NCBI GenBank assembly: GCA_015521685.1
Contig: WANT01000008.1
Location: 1-64,000 of the forward strand
Source of the DNA: Aeropyrum sp.
GTDB lineage: Archaea; Thermoproteota; Thermoprotei_A; Sulfolobales; Acidilobaceae
Reading direction: 5' to 3'
DNA length: 64,000 nucleotides
The notes beneath the pieces were generated by a model that saw only the letters and a program-made list of their open reading frames with translations, ran no database searches and was not told where the DNA came from. The translations under genes and the position numbers were made by a program. This document shows positions 53,119 to 62,308 of the stretch, piece by piece; position 1 is the stretch's first letter, and each line of letters starts with the position of its first letter.

Positions 53119-54498
53119 GTGGAGAAGTTCGATCTAGTTGTGATTGGTGGAGGTCCTGGTGGCTATCCGGCTGCAGTTAGGGCATCCCAGCTTGGTCTTA
53201 ACGTGGCGCTTGTGGAGGCTGATAGTCTCGGGGGTGAGTGCACAAACTATGGGTGCATACCTACTAAGGCCCTCCTCTATCCTAGTGGTCTGGCCGCCTC
53301 GCTAGCGAGGCTCGAGTTCGCTAAGGGTTATGTGGAGATCGACTTTGAGGGGCTGATGGATTGGGTTAGTGGTGTTGTCGAGAGCGTCTCGGGAGGTGTG
53401 TCTAGCCTTCTAAAGGGGTATGGTGTTGAGGTCCTCAGGGGTAGGGCGAGGATCTCGGCGCCCGGTGTGGTTGAGGTTGAGGGCGTGGGGAGTATTGGTT
53501 ATGAGAAGCTTATCGTGGCTACGGGAACTAGCCCTGCACGCATACCTGGCTTGGAGCCTGACGGGGATGTAGTGCATGATAATAGGAGTATTCTGAGGCT
53601 GAGGAGGAAGCCGGGGAGGATGCTGATAGTCGGCGGCGGCTATATTGGTGTGGAGTATGCTACAGTGATGTCGCGTCTCGGGGTTGAGGTTACCGTCGTA
53701 GAGCTCATGGAGAGGCTATTACCTACCATGATGCGTGACTTCTCGCGAGTAGTTGAGAGGAGGCTGAGGAGCGAGGGCGTCAGAATCCTTACAGGCAGGA
53801 AGGTTGAGTCCCTCGAGAGGAGGGAGGGGTATGCGAAAGCAAGAATATCTGGTGTGGGAGAGGAGGAGTTCGACACCGTCCTCGTAGCCGTGGGCAGGAA
53901 ACCTAATTCGAGAGGTCTGGGGCTGGAGGGCCTGGGCGTGAAGACGGATAGCCATGGCTACATAGTGGTTAATGAGGGCATGGAGACCACGTCGCCTGGA
54001 GTTTACGCATCCGGAGACGTCTCAGGACCTCCGCTCCTAGCACACAAAGCCTTCCTTCAGGGCGTAGTTGCAGCAGAGAGGGCTGCAGGCGACTCCACAG
54101 CAGCCTATGATGCTAGGGCTGTCCCAGCAGTAGTCTATACCGACCCAGAGCTGGCGACAACAGGTCTAACGCTGGATGAGGCTAAAAAGATGGGTGTGGA
54201 CGCAGCTGAAACCCGCCTACCTCTAGCTGCTCTAGCTAGGGTTGCTTTGGAGGGGTGTAGGGAGTGTTTTGCCAAGATAGTCTACGAGAGGAGTACAGGA
54301 GCCGTTCTAGGGTTCCATGTAGCTGCTCCCCATGCCTCAGAGATAATAGCCGAAGCAACCCTGGCGATAGAGATGGGAGCGACTGTAGAAGACTTAGCGT
54401 CAACCATACACCCGCACCCCAGCGTGTCTGAGTCGGTCAAGGAGGTGGCTGAGCTGGCGCTAGAGAAGCCTATACACTACATTCTAAAGCGAAGGTGA
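53119..54498 (+). CDS. lpdA: Dihydrolipoamide dehydrogenase (E3)
   Basis: A 459-residue FAD/NAD flavoprotein that reoxidises lipoyl groups on E2. It has the dinucleotide motif VIGGGPGGYPAAVRA, redox disulfide GGECTNYGCIPTKALL, a NAD motif IVGGGYIGVEYATV, ASGDVSGPPLLAHKA, and catalytic His/Glu in the dimerisation domain (TIHPHPSVSE). GTG start preceded by GGTGGTGA. It completes the E1 alpha-E1 beta-E2-E3 cluster. Confidence 0.96.
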   Translation: MEKFDLVVIGGGPGGYPAAVRASQLGLNVALVEADSLGGECTNYGCIPTKALLYPSGLAASLARLEFAKGYVEIDFEGLMDWVSGVVESVSGGVSSLLKGYGVEVLRGRARISAPGVVEVEGVGSIGYEKLIVATGTSPARIPGLEPDGDVVHDNRSILRLRRKPGRMLIVGGGYIGVEYATVMSRLGVEVTVVELMERLLPTMMRDFSRVVERRLRSEGVRILTGRKVESLERREGYAKARISGVGEEEFDTVLVAVGRKPNSRGLGLEGLGVKTDSHGYIVVNEGMETTSPGVYASGDVSGPPLLAHKAFLQGVVAAERAAGDSTAAYDARAVPAVVYTDPELATTGLTLDEAKKMGVDAAETRLPLAALARVALEGCRECFAKIVYERSTGAVLGFHVAAPHASEIIAEATLAIEMGATVEDLASTIHPHPSVSESVKEVAELALEKPIHYILKRR

Positions 54499-54577
54499 AG
54501 GGCCCGAAAGGCCAAGCGTGAAGACCCAATTTTTACCTCCTCCCTCCCCAAGTTATTCCAGACGTAGGGTGGTCATA

Positions 54578-54892
54578 GTGGGCGTCAAAGTGGTGCTTAT
54601 AACGGCTCCGAAGGGCGATGGGGAGAGAATAGCCAGGGAGCTGGTAGAGTCTAGGGTGGCCGCCTGCGTCAATGTGGTGAAAGGCATACGGAGCTACTAC
54701 TGGTGGGAAGGCAGGATAAATATGGATGACGAGGACCTCCTGATAGTGAAGACGTCGGAGGCAGCCATAGACGCCCTCATCAAGAAAGTCAAAGAGATAC
54801 ATCCATACACGGTCCCCGAGATTCTAGCCCTGGATGTAGCCAGGGGGAATGACAGCTATATGCGGTGGGTCATGGAAGAGGTTGGCGGTTAA
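54578..54892 (+). CDS. cutA: CutA1 family divalent cation tolerance protein
   Basis: A 104-residue trimeric ferredoxin-fold protein. Motifs are VLITAPKGDGERIARELVE, RVAACVNVVKGIRSYYWWEG, DEDLLIVKTSE and HPYTVPEILALDVARGNDSYMRW. The frame opens upstream to 54518, but GTG 54578 with GGTGG about 7 bases before it gives the usual length. Its stop overlaps the next start (TAATG). Biochemical role still debated. Confidence 0.9.
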   Translation: MGVKVVLITAPKGDGERIARELVESRVAACVNVVKGIRSYYWWEGRINMDDEDLLIVKTSEAAIDALIKKVKEIHPYTVPEILALDVARGNDSYMRWVMEEVGG

Positions 54893-55698
54893 TGGCTGTA
54901 GTTGTTAATCCAGGCCTGGTCAGGGAGAAGGTAAGGGGGAGCGAGGTCCTCGAGAAGATATACGGCTTGCTAGACCGTGATGAGGAGGTTAACGCTCTAC
55001 AGAGGATGTCCAACGTTATGGCTGTAGGCAGGCTCCTATACAACGACCACGGGCCGGTGCACGCGAGGATAGTCTCAGGCTCGGCGCTAGAGATTTTCGA
55101 CCTCCTGCTAGATTACGGCGTCATGCCATCAACGCTATCATCGCAGACACTAGAGGACGTTGAGGAGGCCAAGGCCGTTGTCCTCATAGCCGCGTTCCTC
55201 CACGATATTGGCAATAGCGTTCATAGAGAGCAGCACGAGCTAATCGGGGCGATGATGGCGGAGAGGATAATAGAGAGGATCGTCGGGGAAGTGTTCCCCG
55301 ACTGGGGTATTTCTAGGAGGGTTTTCTTTAAGTCCGAGGTGATGCACGCCATCTACGCGACTGCACCCAACGTTAGAGCCCTCACAGTAGAGGCCAGTGC
55401 TGTCAAGGTGGCGGACGCCACTGACATGGCTGAAGGAAGGGCTAGGATACCCTATATGAGGGGGAAGCTGGACATGCACAGCCTCAGCGCTATAAGCATA
55501 AAGCAAGTCTCTATAACCCGGGGATCGCTCAGGCCGGTTAGGATAGAGGTGAGGATGGCGAGCTACGCTGGCTTCTTCCAGATAGAGAGAGTACTCCTCC
55601 CCAAGATAGAGACGTCTACAATTAGGGAGTACGTGGAGATAGCTCCGTATATTATCGGAGAATCAGGAGAGGAGCCCCTACAACCCATATTCCCCTAA
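54892..55698 (+). CDS. HD-domain phosphohydrolase, predicted
   Basis: A 268-residue protein. The metal site has HARIV, the HD pair [15 protein letters not shown] and a late aspartate in [14 protein letters not shown]. This suits a phosphohydrolase or nucleotidase. ATG 54892 overlaps the CutA stop by one base, implying coupling. An upstream ATG at 54865 would fall inside cutA. Substrate unknown. Confidence 0.82.
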   Translation: MAVVVNPGLVREKVRGSEVLEKIYGLLDRDEEVNALQRMSNVMAVGRLLYNDHGPVHARIVSGSALEIFDLLLDYGVMPSTLSSQTLEDVEEAKAVVLIAAFLHDIGNSVHREQHELIGAMMAERIIERIVGEVFPDWGISRRVFFKSEVMHAIYATAPNVRALTVEASAVKVADATDMAEGRARIPYMRGKLDMHSLSAISIKQVSITRGSLRPVRIEVRMASYAGFFQIERVLLPKIETSTIREYVEIAPYIIGESGEEPLQPIFP

Positions 55699-55726
55699 AA
55701 CCCCCAATGCGAGAATAGGTTTTAAG

Positions 55727-56662
55727 GTGCGGGTTGTGCCTGACAACCCCTTCAGGGGTAGAGACGTAATTTCCATCCTAGACTTCACGAGGGAGGACCT
55801 AGAAGAGCTCTTCTCCCACGCTGACCGGTCTAAAGAGCTTATCCGTAGGAGGAGTCTGGAAGGGCGTATCGTAGCCCTAGCTTTCTTCGAGCCAAGCACT
55901 AGGACTAGGATGAGCTTCGAGGCCGCAGCCAAGAGGCTAGGCGCTGCGACGATATCGATAAGCGGCGAGGAAGCTATAAGCGTGGCTAAGGGCGAGAACC
56001 TGGCAGACACGATAGCAATGCTAGACTCCTACGCGGACGCCATTGTTATAAGGCATAAGTACGAGGGTGCAGCTCTATACGCCTCTGAAATCGCGGAGGC
56101 ACCAGTGATTAACGGCGGCGATGGGAGGCAGCACCACCCGACGCAGGCAATGCTAGACCTCTACACCGTCAGGAAGCTGTTCGGTAGGATAGACGGCCTT
56201 GTATACGGCGTCCTGGGAGACCTCAGGTATGGGAGAGCGGCTAGCAGCTTCATACTGGGCCTCACGCTCTTCAAACCAAGACACGTGTACCTCATAAGCC
56301 CTCCGCAGCTAAGGGCTAGGAGTGAGGTCATCGAGGTCCTCGAGTCAAGGGGGTTTGAGTACAACGAGGTGGAGAGCCTCACGGAGGTGCTTCCAGAGCT
56401 AGACGTACTTTATGTAACCCGTATACAGAAGGAGAGAATTCCTGACCCTAGAGAGTATGAAGCCCTGAAGGGGAGCTACAGGGTTACAATAGACCTGCTC
56501 AAATCGAAGGCTAGGGAGGGGCTTAAGATCCTCCACCCACTGCCTAGGGTAGACGAGATAGACTTCAGTGTAGACGCCAGCCCATACCAAGCCTACTACC
56601 TCCAGGCTAGGCTAGGGGTTGATGTCAGAATAGCCCTACTCCACCTGGTATTGGCGGGGTGA
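55727..56662 (+). CDS. pyrB: Aspartate carbamoyltransferase catalytic chain
   Basis: A 311-residue enzyme making N-carbamoyl-aspartate for pyrimidine synthesis. The carbamoyl phosphate site is [13 protein letters not shown], with [22 protein letters not shown] and [14 protein letters not shown] 55727 (or GTG 55736 with AAGGTG closer) starts it. It is followed 6 bases later by the regulatory chain. Confidence 0.96.
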   Translation: MRVVPDNPFRGRDVISILDFTREDLEELFSHADRSKELIRRRSLEGRIVALAFFEPSTRTRMSFEAAAKRLGAATISISGEEAISVAKGENLADTIAMLDSYADAIVIRHKYEGAALYASEIAEAPVINGGDGRQHHPTQAMLDLYTVRKLFGRIDGLVYGVLGDLRYGRAASSFILGLTLFKPRHVYLISPPQLRARSEVIEVLESRGFEYNEVESLTEVLPELDVLYVTRIQKERIPDPREYEALKGSYRVTIDLLKSKAREGLKILHPLPRVDEIDFSVDASPYQAYYLQARLGVDVRIALLHLVLAG

Positions 56663-56668
56663 GCCTGG

Positions 56669-57151
56669 ATGGATAGAGGAGACGGGCTGCTGGTGAGGAA
56701 GATTAGGGAGGGTGTTGTGGTGGACCACATACCCCCTGGGAGGGCGTTCACGGTGCTAAGAGTGCTGGGTCTACTGCCGCCAAAACCGTACAGCGGTAGG
56801 ATAGCTATTGTCATAAACGCTGAGAGCGGAAAGATGGGTAGGAAGGATATCGTGAAGATAGAGGGCTATGGTGTCGAGGACCTCTCCCTCGAGGCTCTCG
56901 GTATTGTCGCGCCGGGCGCGACAGTCAACGTCGTGAGGGAGTATAAGGTGGTGGAGAAGAGGAGGCTGGACCTCCCGGAAGAGGCTTCTGGGGTCCTCAG
57001 GTGCCCCAACCCTACATGCATTACTAGAAAGGAGAGGGAGAAGGCCACGCCCAGAATGAGGCTGGTCTCAAGAAGCCCGGCCAAGTATAGGTGCGTCTAT
57101 TGCGGGTCCACGATAAGCGAGGAGGAGTTCCAGGATCTAATAGCAATCTAG
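56669..57151 (+). CDS. pyrI: Aspartate carbamoyltransferase regulatory chain
   Basis: A 160-residue allosteric subunit. The nucleotide-binding domain opens with VRKIREGVVVDHIPPGRAF. The C-terminal zinc domain has the cysteine quartet in CPNPTC and CVYCGS. Archaeal ATCase uses it for CTP/ATP control. Operon with pyrB. Confidence 0.96.
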   Translation: MDRGDGLLVRKIREGVVVDHIPPGRAFTVLRVLGLLPPKPYSGRIAIVINAESGKMGRKDIVKIEGYGVEDLSLEALGIVAPGATVNVVREYKVVEKRRLDLPEEASGVLRCPNPTCITRKEREKATPRMRLVSRSPAKYRCVYCGSTISEEEFQDLIAI

Positions 57152-57171
57152 AGTAGGAGGTCTAGGGGAGT

Positions 57172-57540
57172 CTAGTAGAGCTTAAGCCTCCCGGTTATCT
57201 TGTCTACCCTGCTGGATGGCGCTGGCCCGACAGCGACTGCCGTGGGCGTCCCCGGTTCTAGCTGGGTCCTCCCGGCATCCCTTATGAATGAAGATGGCAA
57301 GCCCTCATCCACGGCGGCCGAGTAAATCTCCCCCAGCTCTCTAACACTATCAACCCTCAAAACTATCTTAGGCTGGCCCCTCGCCCTCCACTCCTCCAGC
57401 CACCTCAGCCACACCTCGTTACCACTCCTCAGAACCAAGAATACGGCCTCACAGGAAGCATGGGCGGCCTGGGCAGCAGCCTTCCCCCTACCCATCCTCA
57501 AGTCTCTCCTCAGTACTATGGCTTGCTTGAACTCCTCCAC
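57172..57540 (-). CDS. pth2: Peptidyl-tRNA hydrolase, archaeal/eukaryotic type (PTH2)
   Basis: A 122-residue enzyme that frees stalled peptidyl-tRNA. It contains VLRRDLRMGRGKAAAQAAHAS with the catalytic His/Asp region, PKIVLRVDSVREL, IRDAGRTQLEPGTPTAVAVGP and a hydrophobic-basic C-terminus. GTG start at 57540. It shares an AT-rich promoter region with the divergent CoA-binding gene. Confidence 0.95.
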   Translation of the reverse strand: MEEFKQAIVLRRDLRMGRGKAAAQAAHASCEAVFLVLRSGNEVWLRWLEEWRARGQPKIVLRVDSVRELGEIYSAAVDEGLPSSFIRDAGRTQLEPGTPTAVAVGPAPSSRVDKITGRLKLY

Positions 57541-57567
57541 ACCCCCCTCCCTCCGCCCATCCCGAGC

Positions 57568-57577
57568 TTTTATATAC
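57568..57577. promoter_or_regulatory. Shared TATA region between pth2 and the CoA-binding protein gene
   Basis: CTTTTATATAC works as a TATA element for the plus-strand gene (start near 57600), and its reverse, GTATATAAAAG, for pth2 (start near 57545). Bidirectional use is inferred from spacing. Confidence 0.5.
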
Positions 57578-57629
57578 TAAGCGCCTTAACTCTCACGAGA
57601 TCATACTCAATGGTTGAGGTGCACCAGCT

Positions 57630-58079
57630 ATGGAGCCCGGCAGGATACTAGATCCAGTCGAGGTCCTCAGGAGGGCTAAGGTGGTTGCTGTTGTGGGGGC
57701 TAGTAAGAATCCCGAGAAGGATGCGAATAGGGTACCCGCTTACCTAAAGGAGGCTGGATATAAAATTATACCGATAAACCCAACTGCCGACGAGATCCTC
57801 GGCGAGAAGGCCTATCCCAGCTTGGAGGCCCTCCCCGACGAGGTGGCAAGAGAAGTCGATGTGATAGACGTATTCCGCCCCCCGAGGGAGGCTTTGAGTA
57901 TTGCGGAGCAGGCGATCAAGCTAGCCTCTAGGACTGGGAAGAGGTATGTTGTGTGGTTCCAGATAGGCACAGCGAGCGATGAAGCCGTGAAGAGGCTTAC
58001 AGAGGCGGGGCTAGATGTTGTTGTTAACCGGTGCATGATGGCGGAGCACCGCGAGAACATAGCGGGTGCAGGAAGGTAG
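57630..58079 (+). CDS. CoA-binding domain protein
   Basis: A 149-residue Rossmann protein of the CoA_binding_2 type. It shows KVVAVVGASKNPEKDANRVPAYLKEAGY, IPINPTADEILG, VDVIDVFRPP and a C-terminal VVNRCMMAEHREN. Members bind CoA or related nucleotides and some act as acyl-CoA-linked switches; the role here is unknown. GAGGTG precedes the ATG. Confidence 0.88.
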   Translation: MEPGRILDPVEVLRRAKVVAVVGASKNPEKDANRVPAYLKEAGYKIIPINPTADEILGEKAYPSLEALPDEVAREVDVIDVFRPPREALSIAEQAIKLASRTGKRYVVWFQIGTASDEAVKRLTEAGLDVVVNRCMMAEHRENIAGAGR

Positions 58080-58088
58080 GGTGGAGGG

Positions 58089-59102
58089 CTAAATCCCGCC
58101 CTGGAGCGTTATGAAAATCCTCTGAAGTATGCCGGGGACGTAGATGACGCGGCTGATGGGCTCCGGCTTGTAGCTATCACCCCACACCTTGAGATACTTG
58201 CTGCTGGCAGCGTCGAGTAAAGCTAGGTCCTCGCCGGTTAGGGCTAGGCTAGCTGCTCTAACAGCATCTGCCACACGCACTGGCCTCCGCCACCCAACTA
58301 TAGGCACGGCGCCCTTGGCAGCGACCCACGCTAGTGCTACAATGGCCTTAGTAACCCCATGCCTGGAAGCCACCTCTTCTAGAGCCTTCTGTAGTTCCCT
58401 ATCGTTTGACGCCGCCTTGAACACCCTATCGCCTCTCTGCGCCTTTGTCTGAGGCCGCTTCACCCCCGCTAGCGCACCCTTGGCTAGGGGGCTCCAGGCC
58501 ATCACCCCGATCCCCCTTTCTGCGAGCATCGGTATTAGCTTGTTCTCGGCCGGCCTGTACGCTAGGCTGTATTGTACCTGGTCCACTATTGGCTCTAGCC
58601 TGCGGGCGCACTCTAGAGCTCTAGTTATCTGATCTTCCCCGTAGTTTGAGAGCCCGTAGTAAGACGCCATACCATCTACTACAACCTTCTCCAGCCCGCG
58701 GACGACGTTACACAGGTTAGAGTAGATTGGAGGGGGCCAGTGGTGGAGGATCACGTCTGGGGCAAATCCCAGCCTCCCGACTATCCCCTTAGCACCCTCC
58801 AGGATATCGTCGCTCGAGGCCCTGTAGCCAGCTACCTTGCTAACAACTACAAACTCGCTCTTGGCATCGAGCTTCCTGAGGGACTCGCCTAAAAGCCTCT
58901 CGGAGAGCCCACCACCGTAAACCTCGGCAGTATCCAAGAGGTTTATACCGCCCTCCAGAGCACTTGTAAGGCCTGCCAGCAGGGCTTCCCTGTCGGGCTG
59001 GCGAGCCCCCCACAGCCTCGATCCTAGCTGCCAGAATCCCAGGCCAACCCTAGAAACCCTAGGACCCCTGGAACCTAGAGTCACATACATCTCTACCGCC
59101 AT
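58089..59102 (-). CDS. Aldo-keto reductase
   Basis: A 337-residue NADPH-type reductase. It has LGFWQLGSRLWGARQPD, the catalytic aspartate/tyrosine region LLDTAEVYGGGLSER, PDVILHHWPPP with the catalytic histidine, and YGLSNYG. The open frame reaches 59138, but ATG 59102 or the internal ATG at 59090 gives the normal N-terminus. Substrate unknown. Confidence 0.88.
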   Translation of the reverse strand: MAVEMYVTLGSRGPRVSRVGLGFWQLGSRLWGARQPDREALLAGLTSALEGGINLLDTAEVYGGGLSERLLGESLRKLDAKSEFVVVSKVAGYRASSDDILEGAKGIVGRLGFAPDVILHHWPPPIYSNLCNVVRGLEKVVVDGMASYYGLSNYGEDQITRALECARRLEPIVDQVQYSLAYRPAENKLIPMLAERGIGVMAWSPLAKGALAGVKRPQTKAQRGDRVFKAASNDRELQKALEEVASRHGVTKAIVALAWVAAKGAVPIVGWRRPVRVADAVRAASLALTGEDLALLDAASSKYLKVWGDSYKPEPISRVIYVPGILQRIFITLQGGI

Positions 59103-59182
59103 AACTGGACCAGTGTTAGCAGGGCAGCTTTCAAACATTAGCCCCCCAAACGAGACATTGAGCGTGTAATGGGTGGCTAGCC

Positions 59183-59767
59183 TTGGCCATGCTTGACATA
59201 GAGGTGATGAGGAGCGTTGCCGAGGTTCTAAAGGCTATGTACAAGAGGGGGCTGGTACAGGTTAAGGGCGGAAATGTGAGCGTGTATAGCGGGGGGCTGG
59301 TCTACATCTCTCCAAGCGGCGTGCCCCGCCACAAGCTGGAGTGGAGCGATGTGGCTGTGATGGACTTAGAAGGCAGGATATTCAGGGGAAGGCCCAGTAG
59401 TGAGTGGAGGATGCACGTGGCGATTTACAGGAAGCTTGGCTCGAAGGGTGTATCCGCGGTGGTCCACGCTCACCCTAAGACAGTCCTAGCTCTGGACGCT
59501 ATAGGCGTCGAGCCCGAGGTAAACCTACTGGCCGAGGCTAAGATCAGGCTTGGCTGTGTGGCTCGAGTTCCATTCATAACTCCGGGTACATGGGATCTGG
59601 CTGAGGCTGTGGCTCAGGCCCTGAACGCTTCAGGCTGCAGGGCTGTTATTATGGAGAGGCATGGTGCTGTGACTGTCTCTAGCGGCTTGTGGGATGCGGT
59701 TGATGCAATGGAGTCTCTTGAGGACCTCGCCTGGATAGCTCTTTCCCTGGCTAGTTCGAGGCGCTGA
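59183..59767 (+). CDS. Class II aldolase/adducin family (fuculose-phosphate aldolase-like)
   Basis: A 194-residue zinc aldolase. The Zn site is VVHAHPKTVLALD plus MERHGAVTV, with GGNVSVYSG and YISPSGVPRHKL binding the phosphate. Archaeal members split phosphorylated keto-sugars or methylthioribulose phosphate; the substrate is not clear here. TTG start with GGTGG before it (ATG 59189 alternative). Confidence 0.86.
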   Translation: MAMLDIEVMRSVAEVLKAMYKRGLVQVKGGNVSVYSGGLVYISPSGVPRHKLEWSDVAVMDLEGRIFRGRPSSEWRMHVAIYRKLGSKGVSAVVHAHPKTVLALDAIGVEPEVNLLAEAKIRLGCVARVPFITPGTWDLAEAVAQALNASGCRAVIMERHGAVTVSSGLWDAVDAMESLEDLAWIALSLASSRR

Positions 59768-59772
59768 TGTTT

Positions 59773-60990
59773 CTAAAGTATCCTCCCCCTGCCTAGCCTC
59801 TCCACCAGCTCGTACACGCTCAGCCCGCTCGCCCCTACCTCGTCGAGGAGTGCTGAGAACGAGCCTGGCTCGTAGAGGCAGGCAGGATCATCCCCGAGCA
59901 CGTCCCCGGTGTAAGCGTAGGCCCTCGCCCTACTGCCCCCGCATAGATCCTTGAACTCGCATCTCCCGCATTTGCCCCTGAATTCCGCCTTGCGAAGGAG
60001 TATTAGATACCGGCTCCCCCTATAGATCTTCGCTAGGCTCGTAACCCTTACGTTGCCAGCGGGTAGTGGGAGGAAGCCGCTAGGGTAGACGTCTCCCTTG
60101 TTGGACACGAAAACCACACCCTTACCATCCCTCGTGCCTGTGGTCTGAGCCATGGGCTCCCCTTCTGGCTCTCCGAGGAGCTTTACAGTCTCGGAAATGA
60201 GCCTCTCATAGAGGGGACCTACCTCCATCTTGGACTCCCATGGTATGCGTAACTTCTCTAGCAGCCTCCTGGTTAGAGCTATCCTCCTGAACATTGGGCC
60301 TTCCACAGTCCTCACAAGCACGCCGTACCTTGATGCGTCATATAGGTAGTTGGTGACGTCCTCCCACTCGTGGGGCCTCAAGTCTAGTAGTGATGCAGCT
60401 CTGCCGGTGGGGACAACGTAGAATACCTCCCAAACATCGACGCCCATATCTATGATGGTCTTCAGCATTCGCGGTAAGGTCTCTACTGTCGGTCTCATAA
60501 CAACCGTGTTAACCTGGACTGGGAGCCCAGCTTCCAGAGCCCTTCTAATTATCTTGAGGCTGGCCTTGAAGGTCCCTGGAATACCTCTTATAGCGTCGTG
60601 CACCTCCGGAACCCCGCTGTCTATCGAGATGGATATCCTAGCGACCCCCATCCGAGCCATTCTCCTAACAACCTCGCCCGTCAGGAGTGGTGTAACGCTA
60701 GGTGCTACCGCAACCCTCAGGCCTTGGCTGATAGCGTATTCGAGGATCTCCCAGAAGTCCCTCCTCATCAACGGGTCTCCACCTGTAATAATGAATATGG
60801 GGTATGGCTTGCCGAACTCTACCACTTGATCTACGAGCCGCATAGACTCCCTAGTGTCTAGCTCTCCCTCCTCAGGCTCCGTCAGAGCACTGGCTCTGCA
60901 GTGCTTGCAAGCGAGGAGACAGGCCTTAGTAGACTCCCAGAAGACTATAAGGGGTTTCTCCTCGTAGGGCCACCTACCCCTAGGCTTCAC
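59773..60990 (-). CDS. ahbD: Radical SAM/SPASM protein, AhbD-like haem synthase (Fe-coproporphyrin decarboxylase)
   Basis: A 405-residue radical SAM enzyme. The cluster motif is CLLACKHC within WESTKACLLACKHCRASA, followed by GGDP and a C-terminal SPASM domain with CGRCEFKDLCGG. The HCRA-type site is typical of AhbD, which makes haem b from Fe-coproporphyrin III. I chose GTG 60990 because it overlaps the upstream stop as GTGA and starts just before the conserved domain; the open frame to 61125 would overlap ahbC by 139 bases. Confidence 0.82.
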   Translation of the reverse strand: MKPRGRWPYEEKPLIVFWESTKACLLACKHCRASALTEPEEGELDTRESMRLVDQVVEFGKPYPIFIITGGDPLMRRDFWEILEYAISQGLRVAVAPSVTPLLTGEVVRRMARMGVARISISIDSGVPEVHDAIRGIPGTFKASLKIIRRALEAGLPVQVNTVVMRPTVETLPRMLKTIIDMGVDVWEVFYVVPTGRAASLLDLRPHEWEDVTNYLYDASRYGVLVRTVEGPMFRRIALTRRLLEKLRIPWESKMEVGPLYERLISETVKLLGEPEGEPMAQTTGTRDGKGVVFVSNKGDVYPSGFLPLPAGNVRVTSLAKIYRGSRYLILLRKAEFRGKCGRCEFKDLCGGSRARAYAYTGDVLGDDPACLYEPGSFSALLDEVGASGLSVYELVERLGRGRIL

Positions 60991-62147
60991 AATCCCCACC
61001 TCGACGCGATCTCCCACGGGTCTATGAAGCACAGGGGGTCGTCGCCCCAGAAGTCGCCGTATACTCTTAAAGCCCTCATCCTGCTGCCACCACCGCAAAC
61101 GCCTTTGAAGGGGCACTTGCCGCACCGGCTGCCAGACAGCATGGAGCCGATCTCGAGGAAAGGCTTGAGCCGAGGGTTGCTAGGGGATAGTATGGTTTCT
61201 AGGCTCTCCCGCCTCAAGTCTCCGACTATCACTCCCTCTAGGAATTGGCATGGCCTCACAGTACCGTCAGGGTATATGCTTATAGACCGTCTTCCGCAGT
61301 CGCCGTGGCTCCCTAGGAGGCTCAGCAGCTCTAGAAACTCTTCTCTTGTCTTAGCTAGCTTGTCAGCGAGGTAGATGCCTGCAAAATTCCCTCTAACTAT
61401 GAGGACCTCAGTCGTGTCGGACGCTGAGATCGCCTCGTCGAGTATCCTATCTACGGTGGCCCTAAGCTCCTCCCTCGAGGGGAGTAGGTTTTCTCCAGCC
61501 CTCCCGAGCAGGTCTATGAGGTATATGGCGACGCGGGGCACTCCCATCTCTCTGGCCAGCCTTACAATCCTTGGAGCGTCCTCAAGGTTGTACCTTGTAA
61601 TGGTTATCCTGAAACCCACGTCAAGCCCGGCTTCAAGGGCGTTCCTAGCGCCTCTCAGAGCCCTCGAGAACGCCCCGGCCATGCCCCGGAAGGCGTCGTG
61701 TACCTCTGGCCGCGTGCTATCGAGGCTTATGCCCACATAGCTGAATCCGGTCTTCCTGAGCCTGCTAGCAGTGCCCCTGGATATCAAGGTTCCGTTTGTG
61801 CTGATGGCCAGCCTAATGTCGCCGCTGAGCGCTATTCTCCTTGCTATTGCCCAGAGGTCACTCCTCACAAGAGGCTCGCCGCCCGTCAGAGTTACTAGAG
61901 GTAGTCCTGCCTCTACAATCTCGCTGGCTACTCTTAGGGCCTCATATGTTGAGAGCTCGTTAGGGTCTGGTTGTGGGCCCGCAGATATATAGCAGTGGAT
62001 GCACTTGAGGTTGCAGGCCCTGGTTATATTCCAGAATACTACTGGCTTTAGGAGGCTGGAGAACCCGCTGGGTCTTTTTCCATGTAGGCCTTTCAACCTC
62101 GAGCTTACTGTGCCCCTACCTGTAGCCATCCTAGTTACTGGTATCAT
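60987..62147 (-). CDS. ahbC: Radical SAM/SPASM protein, AhbC-like didecarboxysirohaem deacetylase
   Basis: A 386-residue radical SAM enzyme. The motif is CNLKCIHCY in NITRACNLKCIHC, followed by GGEP, and SPASM cysteines near the end (CPFKGVCGGGSR and DDPLCF). This is the NirJ/AhbC type that removes acetate side chains to make Fe-coproporphyrin III. ATG 62147 has GGTGGGAGG about 10 bases upstream; GTG 62165 adds six residues. It precedes the ahbD-like gene with a 4-base overlap. Confidence 0.8.
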   Translation of the reverse strand: MIPVTRMATGRGTVSSRLKGLHGKRPSGFSSLLKPVVFWNITRACNLKCIHCYISAGPQPDPNELSTYEALRVASEIVEAGLPLVTLTGGEPLVRSDLWAIARRIALSGDIRLAISTNGTLISRGTASRLRKTGFSYVGISLDSTRPEVHDAFRGMAGAFSRALRGARNALEAGLDVGFRITITRYNLEDAPRIVRLAREMGVPRVAIYLIDLLGRAGENLLPSREELRATVDRILDEAISASDTTEVLIVRGNFAGIYLADKLAKTREEFLELLSLLGSHGDCGRRSISIYPDGTVRPCQFLEGVIVGDLRRESLETILSPSNPRLKPFLEIGSMLSGSRCGKCPFKGVCGGGSRMRALRVYGDFWGDDPLCFIDPWEIASRWGL

Positions 62148-62219
62148 CTTGTGAGGGCCTCCCACCTTCAGGTTTATTGTTGCGGGGGGAAACGGTGGTG
62201 CATGGACTCAAAGGTATAC

Positions 62220-62240
62220 TGTATATTCTAATATATACTT
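62220..62240. promoter_or_regulatory. AT-rich divergent promoter region between ahbC and the RNA kinase gene
   Basis: The stretch around GTATATTCTAATATATAC has 6-base arms (GTATAT/ATATAC) and gives a TATA-like element on both strands. Starts near 62207 (minus) and 62260 (plus) would leave leaders of 45-60 bases. Confidence 0.4.
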
Positions 62241-62308
62241 TTTTTGTCTAGGGAGTGAAACGTTAGACTTCCTGGCTAGAAGACAAACCACACTATGGGG
62301 GCAGTAGG

